A DNA stretch of 51,198 bases from Clostridia bacterium (GCA_017537175.1 JAFYLH010000025.1:1-51198); one strand, 5' to 3'. Positions 1-9,500 are shown, numbered from the stretch's first letter. Numbers and translations: made by a program. The notes: generated from the letters alone by a model not told the origin.

Positions 1-231
1 GAGCCAATATATGCTTTCACCGGTTTCCTTAAGTGAAATATGAAGCTTTGATATAAAATCCGCTTTGCTGTTACCGTATATGGCTTCGTTTATATTTGCA
101 CCAACACTTGTAGCAGAACGAAGTAACTGTTTTGCGATAGTGGTATCTTTTTTTGATTTGGAAAACTCTTCATAAAACAATACGATTTGTGTTGCAAAAT
201 CGAGAGATTTATCGAGTAAAGGACTGTTCAT
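1..231 (-). CDS. Four-helix-bundle protein (23S rRNA IVP family), partial
   Basis: Seventy-seven codons are visible from an ATG at 229-231; the 3' part lies outside the window. The peptide contains AKQLLRSATSVGANINEAIY, which matches the signature (QLxRSaxSigaNixEa) of the small four-helix-bundle proteins first described from 23S rRNA intervening sequences and common as orphan genes in Bacteria. Their function is not established. The ATG at 231 is preferred because other ATGs just upstream (238, 235) are out of frame and soon hit a stop; an AGAGGTG ribosome binding site lies at about 241-248. The gene stands alone downstream of tRNA-Arg on the same strand. The family assignment is secure from the motif, but any role is unknown. 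Confidence 0.78.
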   Translation of the reverse strand, partial: MNSPLLDKSLDFATQIVLFYEEFSKSKKDTTIAKQLLRSATSVGANINEAIYGNSKADFISKLHISLKETGESIYWL

Positions 232-281
232 TCATCATCACCTCTGAATGTATTATATCATAATTAGTTCTTTAATTCAAT

Positions 282-298
282 GCTTTGCGGAGCAAAGC
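282..298. other. Short perfect hairpin upstream of the IVP-family gene
   Basis: GCTTTGC at 282-288 and GCAAAGC at 292-298 form a 7-bp stem with a GGA triloop. There is no clear U-run on either side, so it is not an obvious terminator. It separates the purine/pyrimidine tract from the gene ending upstream of it. Confidence 0.35.
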
Positions 299-391
299 TA
301 CCTTTTCTCTTCTCTTTTCTCTCTTATCTTTTCTCTGGAAACGACAATTTGAGGGAAGAGAGAAGAACGAAAAGAGAAAAGTGAAAAGAAC
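299..391. repeat. Polypyrimidine/polypurine imperfect inverted repeat
   Basis: The plus strand is almost pure pyrimidine at about 301-336 and almost pure purine at about 351-391. The two tracts are imperfectly complementary to each other, so the region can fold as one long irregular stem. Its loop holds GAAACGACAATTT (338-350), which is also perfectly complementary to one arm of the tRNA terminator (418-430). I see no gene in this stretch. Confidence 0.5.
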
Positions 392-435
392 AAAAAGAAA
401 CGACAATCTTCTATCGAAAATTGTCGTTTCTTTTT
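392..435 (-). terminator. Terminator of tRNA-Arg
   Basis: A perfect 16-bp stem pairs 392-407 with 420-435 around a 12-nt loop. On the minus strand it begins at the last base of the tRNA CCA end, and the distal arm ends in TTTTT, consistent with intrinsic termination or 3'-end maturation. Confidence 0.75.
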
Positions 436-510
436 GGCGCGCCTGGCAGGATTCGAACCTGCGACCTACCGGTTCGTAGCCGGGCACTCTATCCACTGAG
501 CTACAAGCGC
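435..510 (-). tRNA. tRNA-Arg(ACG), CCA encoded
   Basis: The minus strand folds as a 76-nt cloverleaf. The acceptor arm is GCGCTTG paired with CAGGCGC (one G-U), followed by discriminator G and encoded CCA. The D arm is GCTC/GAGT, the T arm contains GGTTCGAATCC, and the anticodon loop CTACGAA gives anticodon ACG, read as ICG after deamination. The top pair of the anticodon stem is a C-U mismatch; the other four pairs are G-C. It is transcribed alone from its own promoter. Confidence 0.95.
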
Positions 511-530
511 ATATTCATTAAAGCCTAAAT

Positions 531-559
531 ATAATATCATATTAATTCGGTATTGTCAA
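531..559 (-). promoter_or_regulatory. Sigma-A promoter of tRNA-Arg
   Basis: Minus-strand TTGACA (554-559), a 17-nt spacer and TATTAT (531-536), about 20 nt upstream of the tRNA 5' end. This is a near-consensus vegetative promoter. Confidence 0.85.
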
Positions 560-619
560 GGATTTTTTTAATAAAACATAATAATTTTTTGTGAACAGGC
601 AATACTTGTCATAAAGGAG

Positions 620-2020
620 GTGGTTGTTATCACTGCTTATGACAGATTCACAAGAGAGCTGACCGACAAGCTCTATGTGGGACAAAGCTTTGATGTGGTC
701 AAGAGGACTATAACCCTTGATGACGGCAGAGGCTGCGGACTTTTTTATGTCAGCGGATTTGTGGATAACTCCACAATGGAGATGGTGCTTGAATATTTCA
801 TTAGATATAAAGAGACCGACAGACTTGATGAAAGAGTAGCCTTTGGCGAGGTGTCCGAGCTTACCGACACCGACCAAGCGGTGACTGCGATCCTTTCAGG
901 CGGAACTGCCTTTGTTATAGAGGGAATGGAAAAGATAATTATCGTCTTTTGCCGCCGCTATCCCAACCGCGGTATAGAGGAGCCTGACAACGAAAAGGTT
1001 CTTAAGGGTCCCCGCGACGGCTTTGGGGAGTCTATGATAAACAACACCGTTCTTCTTAGGCGCCGTATCCGTGACCCCGGGCTTACCTTTAAGCTTGCTC
1101 AGTGCGGAAAACGGACAAAAACAGATATAGCTGTCTGTTATATAGAGGATAAGGTAAATAAAAAATTCCTTGACACCGTAATGAAAAAGCTCAATTCCAT
1201 CGACCTTGATGCAATTTCCTTTGGTGAGCAGAGTATTGCCGAGCAGCTGGTTGAGCGCAGATGGTATAATCCCTTCCCCAAGGTAAGGTTTACCGAAAGG
1301 CCTGACTCAGCGGCGGCTATGGTTCTTGAGGGCAGCGTTATCATAATAAGTGACAATACCCCCGAGGTGCTTATACTGCCCACATCGATATTCGATTTTC
1401 TGCAGGAGGCTGACGATTTTTATCTTCCGCCCATAACAGCGACATATTTTCGTATCATACGGCTTATAATATTACTGTTGACATTGTTTATGCTTCCGCT
1501 GTGGTATCTTTTGGTGTCAAATCCCTCTTATATTCCCGATTGGCTGTCGGTTTTAAAAATAAAGGAGCAGGCGGTCATCCCCGTCATAGTACAGATATTT
1601 ATTATAGAATTTATTATCGACGGTCTTAAGCTTGCATCCCTAAATACCCCCCAGACCCTGGGAAATTCCTTCTCGGTGATAGCGGGTCTTATCCTTGGGG
1701 ATATGGCGGTAAGCATAGGATGGTTTGTCCCCGAGGTAATACTATACCTTGCATTTATTACAATAGCCAACTTTACACAGCCCAGCTACGAGCTTGCATA
1801 TTCGCTTAAGTTTATGAGACTGATACTGCTCATACTGAGTGCTGTTTTCAATATATGGGGCTTTATTTTCGGCGTTGCCCTGGTCTTTTTGCTAATCGTA
1901 TCAAACAAGACCGTGGATAACAGCCGCGGATATCTCTACCCCCTCATCCCTTGGAACGGCAATGCAATGCTGCGTTTCTTAGTACGTGTAAAATTGGGAA
2001 ACAAGACCTCCTCGAAATGA
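620..2020 (+). CDS. spoVAF: GerA-family spore germination protein, SpoVAF-like
   Basis: The 466-residue protein has the GerA-family layout: a cytoplasmic N-terminal half (about 1-270) followed by four to five membrane helices (about 275-450). It carries PTSIFDFLQEADDFY just before the first helix, a hallmark of GerAA/SpoVAF proteins. The short N-terminus and the ending YLYPLIPWNGNAMLRF resemble SpoVAF more than receptor A subunits. SpoVAF sits in the spore inner membrane and promotes germination. No spoVA or ger partners are adjacent. The start is uncertain: the only standard start codon is GTG at 620, which overlaps the ribosome binding site AAAGGAGG (613-620) with no spacing, and the better-spaced codons 626-631 are GTT and ATC. 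Confidence 0.8.
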   Translation: MVVITAYDRFTRELTDKLYVGQSFDVVKRTITLDDGRGCGLFYVSGFVDNSTMEMVLEYFIRYKETDRLDERVAFGEVSELTDTDQAVTAILSGGTAFVIEGMEKIIIVFCRRYPNRGIEEPDNEKVLKGPRDGFGESMINNTVLLRRRIRDPGLTFKLAQCGKRTKTDIAVCYIEDKVNKKFLDTVMKKLNSIDLDAISFGEQSIAEQLVERRWYNPFPKVRFTERPDSAAAMVLEGSVIIISDNTPEVLILPTSIFDFLQEADDFYLPPITATYFRIIRLIILLLTLFMLPLWYLLVSNPSYIPDWLSVLKIKEQAVIPVIVQIFIIEFIIDGLKLASLNTPQTLGNSFSVIAGLILGDMAVSIGWFVPEVILYLAFITIANFTQPSYELAYSLKFMRLILLILSAVFNIWGFIFGVALVFLLIVSNKTVDNSRGYLYPLIPWNGNAMLRFLVRVKLGNKTSSK

Positions 2021-2032
2021 GGAGGTCTTGTT
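2000..2032 (+). terminator. Terminator of the spoVAF-like gene
   Basis: A 14-bp perfect stem (2000-2013 with 2019-2032) ends in TTGTTAATT. The stop codon TGA (2018-2020) lies in the loop and first stem bases. Confidence 0.75.
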
Positions 2033-2041
2033 AATTAAGGA

Positions 2042-2367
2042 AGAAAACAGTTATTAACTGTTTTCTACCGCGTGTCGATAAACCTATTGACACGCTGGCA
2101 GACTTCGAAAAAGGAAGGTAGGTTTTCGTGAAAAGGGTCCGTAGGCGTACTCCGTACGGTAGTGACCCTTTTCGCGGAAAAGTGTGAAAAAGTGGTGTAT
2201 AATCGATGTATACACCACTTTTGAATACTTATCTCACTATATTGGGAGCAATGATAAATATTTGATCACTGTCTGTTGGTTGGGGTAATAAACCAAAGAT
2301 ATATTTATTTAACACGTCCGACCGACTTTTTCGACAGTCTGTAGAAAACAGTTATTAACTGTTTTCT
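2042..2367. mobile_element. MITE-like palindromic element, no ORF
   Basis: This 326-bp non-coding stretch has inverted ends. Each end is a 25-nt near-palindrome, AGAAAACAGTTA-T-TAACTGTTTTCT (2042-2066 and 2343-2367). Reading inward from each end the sequence continues AC, then AGACT(G)TCGAAAAAG in both arms. The left arm carries an extra hairpin (2070-2095, 11-bp stem with one G-U). Further hairpins lie inside: 13 bp pairing 2127-2139 with 2164-2176, and a perfect 14-bp stem 2188-2201/2209-2222 flanked by A- and T-runs. No open frame of note is present. It fills the gap between the spoVAF terminator and the next promoter. I saw no clear target-site duplication. Confidence 0.6.
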
Positions 2368-2375
2368 CTTATATA

Positions 2376-2404
2376 TTGCGTAAGTAAGATATATATGTTA
2401 TAAT
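2376..2404 (+). promoter_or_regulatory. Promoter of the EamA/PPTase pair
   Basis: TTGCGT (2376-2381), 17-nt spacer, TATAAT (2399-2404), about 30 nt upstream of the chosen start and immediately right of the MITE-like element. Confidence 0.65.
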
Positions 2405-2434
2405 TAAGAGAATTTGAAAATAAAGGAAACAGTA

Positions 2435-3328
2435 ATGTCAAAGACCTTCAAAGCCACCCTTGCGGCTATAATATGTAATGTAATATTCGGATTGAGCTTT
2501 ATGTTTGCCAAGGTAGCCCTTGACTATGCCCATCCCCTTATCATCCTGTCGGTGCGCTTCACCATAGCCTTTGCGGTGATGAACCTGATGTGGCTGTTCA
2601 AAATGGTAAAGCTTAACCTGAAGGGCAAGCCTAAAAAATATATACTGCTTATGGCTCTGGCACAGCCCTTTTTGTATTTCATATTTGAAATGTACGGTAT
2701 AGACCTGACCTCCAGTGCTATATCCGGTGTCATCATTTCCCTTGTGCCTGTGTTTGTGCTTATTATGTCCTCTGTATTTCTGAGAGAAAAGCCGACACTC
2801 ACTCAGGTGATATTTTCGCTTGTATCCCTTGGTGCGGTTGTGGGAATAAGCCTAATGTCCAATGACGGCAACCAAAACCACATTTGGGGTATAATCCTTC
2901 TGCTGGCGGCGGTGATAGCAGGCTCTGCCTTTGACATACTCAGCCGTAAGGAATCGGGAGCTTATTCTCCCTTTGAGAGAACATACATTATGTTCTTATG
3001 CGGAATGGTAGGCTTTAATATAACCGCCCTGTGCGGTCTGGGTAAGGACTTTTTCCCTCTGCTTAAGGATGCGGTGGTGCATCCTCAGTTCTGGGGCTCT
3101 ATAGCTTATCTTGCCATTATTTCCTCCATAGTTGCCTTTATGCTGCTCAACTACGCCATAGGTATTTTGGGAACGGTAAAGAATTCATCCTTTGCAAATC
3201 TTATCACCGTAGTATCGGTGCTTGCGGGAATATTCATACTGGGAGAACAGCTCCATTATATACAGATAATCCTCTGCATAGTTATCATCATATGCGTGAT
3301 AGGTGTAAATAAACAGGAGAAAAAATGA
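2435..3328 (+). CDS. EamA/DMT-family transporter
   Basis: The 297-residue protein is very hydrophobic, with about ten predicted helices arranged as two EamA repeats (roughly 1-140 and 150-290), the standard drug/metabolite transporter layout. Typical motifs are the N-terminal VIFGLSFMFAKVAL and the second-repeat ending GTVKNSSFANLITVVSVLAG. Substrates of this family (metabolites, amino acids, drugs) cannot be predicted from sequence. ATG 2435 is chosen over TTG 2414 because AAAGGA (2423-2428) is correctly spaced. The stop overlaps the next start (ATGA), so the phosphopantetheinyl transferase is translationally coupled; why an exporter and a carrier-protein activator should be paired is not evident. 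Confidence 0.88.
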   Translation: MSKTFKATLAAIICNVIFGLSFMFAKVALDYAHPLIILSVRFTIAFAVMNLMWLFKMVKLNLKGKPKKYILLMALAQPFLYFIFEMYGIDLTSSAISGVIISLVPVFVLIMSSVFLREKPTLTQVIFSLVSLGAVVGISLMSNDGNQNHIWGIILLLAAVIAGSAFDILSRKESGAYSPFERTYIMFLCGMVGFNITALCGLGKDFFPLLKDAVVHPQFWGSIAYLAIISSIVAFMLLNYAIGILGTVKNSSFANLITVVSVLAGIFILGEQLHYIQIILCIVIIICVIGVNKQEKK

Positions 3329-3888
3329 ACACAGTAACAGTATATATTGCCAAAATTTCACCCGATGTCAGAACAGAGCTTCCCTGCTATATCAATACGG
3401 CGGATATAACAAATCCTAATGTATTGGCCGAAAAGCACTCTGCCTATTCCCTGCTCTACCGAGGAGTGAAGGAAGAATACGGCATAAATATGGATGTGTC
3501 TCTTCTCACAAGGAGTGAAAACGGCAAGCCTGAATACCCCGATATCTGTTTTTCGATATCCCATACAAAGGGGCTTTGTGCCGTTGCCCTGTCCCCCTGT
3601 GAGGTAGGAGTAGACATAGAGGAAGAGATAAACACCCAACGTGCAGAACGCATCAGAAAAAATGTCCTGCACCAAAACGAATCACCCAATGCCGACATAA
3701 CCGAGCTTTGGACAAAAAAAGAAGCTATATTCAAGCTGTCGGGCGGCAAGGCATTTATAGCCTCCGACATTGATACTGCCGCATATAATACCGACACATA
3801 TAAATACACCTATGACGGAAAATCATATACGGTAAGTGTTGCAACAGACGGCGAGTGTGAAATAAAGGTAAAAACGGTTGACCTGTAA
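3325..3888 (+). CDS. 4'-phosphopantetheinyl transferase superfamily protein
   Basis: A 187-residue Sfp-type enzyme that would move phosphopantetheine from CoA to a serine of a carrier protein. The family motifs are SISHTKG (about 77-83), GVDIEEE (95-101, with Mg-binding Asp97 and Glu99) and LWTKKEAIFKLSG (128-140, Glu133). It is shorter than B. subtilis Sfp (about 224 residues). No polyketide or peptide synthetase lies in the window, so its substrate could be the primary acyl carrier protein or a distant cluster. It overlaps the EamA gene by 4 nt and ends in a bidirectional terminator. Confidence 0.88.
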   Translation: MNTVTVYIAKISPDVRTELPCYINTADITNPNVLAEKHSAYSLLYRGVKEEYGINMDVSLLTRSENGKPEYPDICFSISHTKGLCAVALSPCEVGVDIEEEINTQRAERIRKNVLHQNESPNADITELWTKKEAIFKLSGGKAFIASDIDTAAYNTDTYKYTYDGKSYTVSVATDGECEIKVKTVDL

Positions 3889-3902
3889 TGGTCAACCGTT
3901 TT
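3871..3902. terminator. Bidirectional terminator between convergent operons
   Basis: A 13-bp perfect stem, AAAACGGTTGACC (3871-3883) with its complement at 3890-3902, loop TGTAAT containing the stop codon of the upstream gene. A-run on one side and T-run on the other serve both strands; the minus operon ends at 3919. Confidence 0.8.
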
Positions 3903-3918
3903 CTTCATTAATTTTGCA

Positions 3919-4692
3919 TTATGCATTTTGCATTACAACTACGCTCTGCATACCCAATATTGAATAAGCCTTCTCCGAGTCAGCCTTGGTGTATGCCTTA
4001 AGCCTTTGTGTCATAGGATCGTTAAAGTAATAGTTTTCTTCATCATAGCCGCAAAGCACCATACAATGGAGTCTGCGGTTATAGGATATTTCTTTTCCCT
4101 CGGGTGTGGTCCAATAACGGTAATTTGATATATCGGATGAATCCTCCATACCTACCGTTACCCACACGATAACCGGTATACCCCTGTCTATATAGTCGTC
4201 ACACAGCTCCTCCAGGCTCTTGCCGTAGCTGTGCTCTACAGTATATTGGTCTGTAGTGATAAATTTTTTAAGAGCATTGACTATAACCGGAGAGTTACAG
4301 CCCCAGCCCTTATCCGAACGGGGGCCTCCGCAGTATACCTTGTCCGGGTCGGGACCGATGCCCTTGCTCGGACTTGGAGTATCACCCATATCAAGATATT
4401 TATCTATGAATTCATCAACGGTAATCTCTGTCCCGAGCCATTTAAGCACCATGACCGTGCTGACCGACTCACAGCCGTTGGGGTAAGCCTCAAGCTGGTT
4501 TATGTAGGGTACATTTATAAAGCCTTGATCTTTTTGAACATGCTCCACCTTGTCAAGAGGATCCGGCTGCTGACACAACTGTTGCCGTCCGCAGCTGTGG
4601 GCATGCATTATCATCTGCGAAAATAAGGCAAGCACCGTCAGTATCAATGCTGTAATTATTATAAACGGTATTGTTTTTTTGATGATGCTCAC
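3919..4692 (-). CDS. Membrane-anchored C39-family cysteine peptidase
   Basis: This 257-residue protein starts with one membrane helix (about 8-28), so the rest should be extracellular. The C39_2-type peptidase domain follows: INVPYINQLEAYPNGCESVS holds the catalytic Cys, RLHCMVLCGYDEENYYFNDP the His and Asp, and ALKKF-type spacing lies between them. It is the last gene of the BlaI/M56 operon, 9 nt after the second M56 gene, and may be the executor or target of that system. The GTG start (4690-4692) overlaps its own AGAGGTG ribosome binding site, so the true initiation codon is uncertain; starting at the next Met would lose the helix. The C-terminal tail VVMQNA is encoded by a local ATGCAAAATGC-type simple repeat, suggesting an eroded or extended 3' end. 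Confidence 0.82.
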   Translation of the reverse strand: MSIIKKTIPFIIITALILTVLALFSQMIMHAHSCGRQQLCQQPDPLDKVEHVQKDQGFINVPYINQLEAYPNGCESVSTVMVLKWLGTEITVDEFIDKYLDMGDTPSPSKGIGPDPDKVYCGGPRSDKGWGCNSPVIVNALKKFITTDQYTVEHSYGKSLEELCDDYIDRGIPVIVWVTVGMEDSSDISNYRYWTTPEGKEISYNRRLHCMVLCGYDEENYYFNDPMTQRLKAYTKADSEKAYSILGMQSVVVMQNA

Positions 4693-4701
4693 CTCTTTTG
4701 T

Positions 4702-6498
4702 TTATTCGGAAATCTCCTCTTCCACATACCCATCCACATATTCGACAAACTTTTCATGTCCGGTAAGCATACCGATCTTTTGAGTTTCTTTGTCATAGTA
4801 TGCCACGCATAACAGCTCACCGAAATTAGAGTCCATACTCAAATTGATCGAAATATAGGGATCCTCGATATTATCCCACATATATCCCCCTATAGAAGGA
4901 GGCAGCAGCTCACCCTCGGGGGTCTCACCGCAATATACCGAGTTGACTGCATCCTCGGTCAGTCCGTGGGCCCTAAGTACATCCTCGCAGGTGAAGGTAT
5001 CGTTGGCAAGAACCTCTCCCGTAGAAATGTCAAGAATTATCACATTCCACGCATACCGTCCTATTCCTTCATATACCGTGGTATAATATATCATACCGTA
5101 CTCTTCGCCGGTTACATACGCCATTGCTCCCATATCCTTGTCATGACGGTATAGAGGCTCTATGGAAAAAACGCCTTCGGATCTATCGCCATACTCAAAG
5201 TGTCTGCCATCGATATTTTCAAAAACAAGGGTTTGTCTGTCAAAATCATAATGCAGGGTCCATTCCTCTGATTCTCCCCTCCAGGAGTCTATCCTTACAT
5301 GGAACAACCCTTGTTCAACCCTTTGTTTTTCTACTTCATTCATATCGACATATTCTTCCGTAACCGGTTCATCCTGCTGTTCTACGGTTATATCGTCAAG
5401 ACCCTGTACCACTCCGCTTTTGTGTTCGGTAGCACAGCCGATGATGCTTGTGCAAAGCAAGGCGGCTATAAGCGTTATTGCTACTATCCAGTAGCCCTTT
5501 TTCTTTTTTGTGGTGTTTATCATATTTTCAAACCTCTCCTTGACAGCCCCCTTCTTTGGGCTGAAGCCTGTGGTAAGCTTGGGTGAGTGCTTGCACAGCT
5601 TGACTATTTCAAGCATAGAGTTACCGTAGCCCAAACGACCAATAAGATCGGTCTTACGAAGTGCCGACTCGTCACAGGAAAGCTCTGCCTCGTTTGCCAT
5701 CATACCGCAGGCTGCATATGCCAAGGGATTGAACCAATGAAGAGCGTTTGCAAGCATACTAAAGAGCTTGAACCAAAGGTCACCGCGCTTATAGTGGGTA
5801 AGCTCGTGACGGAGTATACAGGTAATACTCTCGGCAGACATTTCTACCGAAGGTAAGATCACCTTGGGACTTAAAAATCCGTAGACCATAGGAGACACAT
5901 CTGCTCTGTTCATATAAAGAGCAGGTGCTTTTTTGATATTAAGCTCTCGGCATACCGTATCGTAGATGCTATACATCTCAGGTGCCGGAATACTGAGGGC
6001 AGCATCAAGCCTTTTTGAATTTATCCTGTACCGTACAAGATTAAATATTATAAAGCCGACTGCTCCCAAAGCCCATACCGAAAACAATGCCGTTGTTATA
6101 TGCTGTGCCGTCAGCTTAAAGGCGGTTTTTTCGACTGTCGCTGTCTGTGTCGGTGTTGTTGGTGTGGGCTCTGTCTTATAGTCATATACAGGCTCGTCTA
6201 TAACATCCGGAACAGGCTCTGAGGGTATGAGCTCCTCGGGAGTATAGTTCACCTCGGGTGTAACAGGCTCATATATCACCGTCTCCGCCTCGGGTATAGC
6301 CGAAGGCAGGGTTATGAGCTTTGGCATTATATTAAGACTTACGGGGATACACAGTCTTAATATAATAACCGTCCAGATAATATATCGGCTTATTGCCGCA
6401 AAGCGCTTCTTTATTGGCTTCTGCAATATCAGCATCAGTATAATTACCATCGACATTGCAAGGCTTATACCACCTAAGGTTATTAAAAATTGCAACAT
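4702..6498 (-). CDS. BlaR1/MecR1-type M56 sensor metalloprotease (598 aa)
   Basis: The N-terminal part (about 1-360) is an M56 integral-membrane protease: helices near 5-25, 38-58, 133-155 and 342-362, a cytoplasmic zinc site HELTH at 231-235, and the downstream glutamate motif NEAELSCDESAL. Family members sense an extracellular ligand and cleave a BlaI-type repressor. The extracellular C-terminal part (about 365-598) is not a penicillin-binding domain; no SxxK/SxN/KTG set is visible. It carries instead a module beginning VEQGLFHVRIDSWRGESEEW and similar to parts of the upstream sensor. A proline/threonine-rich linker (about 70-125) precedes the third helix. It starts 12 nt after the previous gene with GGAGGT at 6505-6510. 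Confidence 0.87.
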   Translation of the reverse strand: MLQFLITLGGISLAMSMVIILMLILQKPIKKRFAAISRYIIWTVIILRLCIPVSLNIMPKLITLPSAIPEAETVIYEPVTPEVNYTPEELIPSEPVPDVIDEPVYDYKTEPTPTTPTQTATVEKTAFKLTAQHITTALFSVWALGAVGFIIFNLVRYRINSKRLDAALSIPAPEMYSIYDTVCRELNIKKAPALYMNRADVSPMVYGFLSPKVILPSVEMSAESITCILRHELTHYKRGDLWFKLFSMLANALHWFNPLAYAACGMMANEAELSCDESALRKTDLIGRLGYGNSMLEIVKLCKHSPKLTTGFSPKKGAVKERFENMINTTKKKKGYWIVAITLIAALLCTSIIGCATEHKSGVVQGLDDITVEQQDEPVTEEYVDMNEVEKQRVEQGLFHVRIDSWRGESEEWTLHYDFDRQTLVFENIDGRHFEYGDRSEGVFSIEPLYRHDKDMGAMAYVTGEEYGMIYYTTVYEGIGRYAWNVIILDISTGEVLANDTFTCEDVLRAHGLTEDAVNSVYCGETPEGELLPPSIGGYMWDNIEDPYISINLSMDSNFGELLCVAYYDKETQKIGMLTGHEKFVEYVDGYVEEEISE

Positions 6499-6510
6499 AA
6501 TTATACCTCC

Positions 6511-9500
6511 TTATCCGGTTATCGCTTCTCTGCCTGTTTCGTCATATTTGATGGAGGGACCGTCAAATATATATACGTTGAAGGGTCTTGAATAGGACTC
6601 TATCAGTGTTTGGCTGAAGTTATATCTTACCTTGTATGCGGGGATGGTATTACCGTAGTCGGCATAGAACTGAAGCACAACGTAGTTGTCCTCTTTATAT
6701 TCTATTTCTGCCCAATTATATTCGGCTCTGTCCTTGTAACCCCAGTTTTCTATACGGTCATCAAGCTCCTCTTTGGTATAAGAGCGCAGATCCACCGATA
6801 CACCGAACATCATCTTGATGTATTCCTCATATTTTTCTACACTCTCGGGAATACAGGAATAACGTACCACACATATCATGCCCCAAAGCTCGATATCGGT
6901 ATAGCCGTCATTCTGAGGCAGCATGACCTCGCCCGACCAGTTCATCCAATCGCTTGCGGGATGGTCTATCACATGATCGAAATAATGATTGGGACAGCTA
7001 TGATAGATATACCGCACGTTGTCTTTGACACCGCAGCCGAAAAGGTGTATGCCCGGCTCAATGCCTTCAATACCGCTTTCCTTTATATCCACGTAAAGCC
7101 AAGGTATATGCTCACTCTTATTACGGAAAACATAGTCTCCGAAAACAAGGGTATCGTACAGATCAAGCGTTCCCTCTGCGTAGCCTGCCTGTTTTTCAAG
7201 ATACTCGGTATCCTTATTCAGAAAGGCTTTGAACATATCTGCGTTTTCGCCCTTATACTCGTTGATATCGTCTACGTATTTGTCAAGCTCCAGAGTATTT
7301 TCGGCAGGCTCAAGGGTAGATAAGCTATTATCATCCTTGTTAAACTCAGCGTAGCAGCCGAGATCGTTAATATCCGTCCTCAGCCCTATCTGTATAGTTA
7401 TATAAGAGTTATCATCACTGTCAAATGCATAGCTCCATATGCCCTTATGAAAGGGATTGGCAATGCCTAATTCATCTACCGAAAACGGCGGGAATATATC
7501 TTCGTTAAGACCGTGAAGGTTAAGTATATCCTTTGCGGTATATTTTGAATAAGCAAGGATATCCCCGTTTGTCTGATCTATTATTGCGATATTCAGATCA
7601 CGTACCGTTTCATCGTCACCGTCGGTATAGTAGAATATCGTAATATATTTGTCGGTCATTGCATACGCTCTTGCAACAGTATCATCCTTATGCTCATATA
7701 CCGTCTGAAGAGTATGTACTCCCTCTGCCACGGCACCGTAGGCGTAACGTCTGCCATCGCTGTGCTCAAGTACAAGAGTAGCGGAATCAAAATCATAGTA
7801 TAGCTTCCAGTTTACCGATTCTCCTCTCCAACCGTCCTTGTATACGTGGAATATACCGTCCTCTACCCTTTGCTCCTCCAACTGATTTTGATTATTCATA
7901 CTCATATCGGGACAATCGGTGCAGCTGTGAGAAATAAAAAGGCGGTAGTCGTTGAGATCGTAGCGGTCGTAGCTGTATCTGAAGGTGTGTATGCCGGCTG
8001 ATAGGGCATCATATCCGCTCTCGGTTATATCTATATCGATCAAGGCCGTGCCGTCATCAATACAGATGAGATAATCCCCGAATGTGAGTTCGTTATAGCC
8101 TTCATAGGAAATATTATCAAAGCTTTCCTCTACCTCGTCAGGGGTAAGCTCATGATTTAAGAATTTCTTTAACCAATCACGGGCCTCAGCATTATGCATA
8201 CCGTTAAGTTCGGTTATATATTCTACATCGGTTGTATATCTGCCAAGCTCGTAGCTGCTGTCCTCAGGCGCCCAGCCCGAATGCCACTCAAGTCGGTTGA
8301 CCAGCTCTCCAAGGGAGGTGTTCATAGTCAGATAGATGACATATGCCCCTTGCCTTGCGGAATCGTCATTAACACCGTAGGTAAAGTAATATTCACCCTC
8401 CCACCCTTCTCTAAAGGGAGAAAGATCGTGAGCATTTCCGCCGTGGAGCTCTGCTATTTCAAGGGCATCCAGACTATAGCTGCTCTCGATACCGCCCTTC
8501 CTTGTATCTATCATCACAAAGCAGGCTCTGCCGTACCCTGTATCGTCGGGCGGTACGCAGTAGCTGAGTATAGCGGTATTACCGTATATAGTAACATCGG
8601 CAGAATAATAAGGATCTTGATGTACATAGGGGTATTCAAGCTCATTCTCTGTGTATTCAAAGCATCTGCCGTCAGCATTGATAAGCACCAGCGCTCCGTC
8701 GTCATAACAAAGCTTCCAGTCCTCACTTGACTCATCTCCGTAAACCGGAAATACTTTATTTTCAAAAATATACTGTCTGAACTCGTCATCAGGCAGCCCC
8801 GTAGCCTCATCAAGAGAAGCTACCGCATCATATCTGCGTGTATCCGTGCATCCGATGATGCTGGTGGCAATAAGAGCAACCAAAATGACCGATACTACTA
8901 TCAATATTCCTTTGCGCTTTTTGGCGGTATCGATTATATTTTCAAATCTCTGCTTTACCGCCTTCTTTTTGGGATTAAAGCCCGTGGTAAGGTTGGGTGC
9001 CGTACGGCAGTTCTTGACAATTTCAAGCATAGACCTACCGTAGTCAAGACGGGTCTTGAGCTCTGTTTTGTCAAGTACCCTCTCATCACAGGAAAGCTCG
9101 GTCTCATCGGCAAATGCACCGCATGCCATATATACTGCGGGATTGAACCAATGCAGCGCGTTTGCAAGCATAGCCAAAAGCTTGAGCCACAGGTCCCCTC
9201 TCTTGTAATGAACAAGCTCGTGACGAATAATATACCTTATATTATCCTCAGAAAGCTCCATATCCGGAAGAAGCACACGGGGTCTTATAAATCCGCAGAC
9301 CATAGGTGAGGATGCCGCACAGTTGATATAAAGACGAGGGGATGTCTTAAGCCCCATATCAGAGCATACCGAAAGATAGATAGCCTTAAGCTCCTCGGTG
9401 GGCTCGGTAAGATTTTTGGTAAGCTTTTTTATATTTATAAAGTATTTAGTCAGAGTTACAGCTATAAAGCATACCGCTCCACAAAGCCAAAGCAGGGTTA

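Noticed and set aside
2042..2367. Riboswitch before the EamA gene
   Set aside because: The inverted ends and the position upstream of the promoter (2376-2404) argue for a DNA repeat rather than a transcribed leader.
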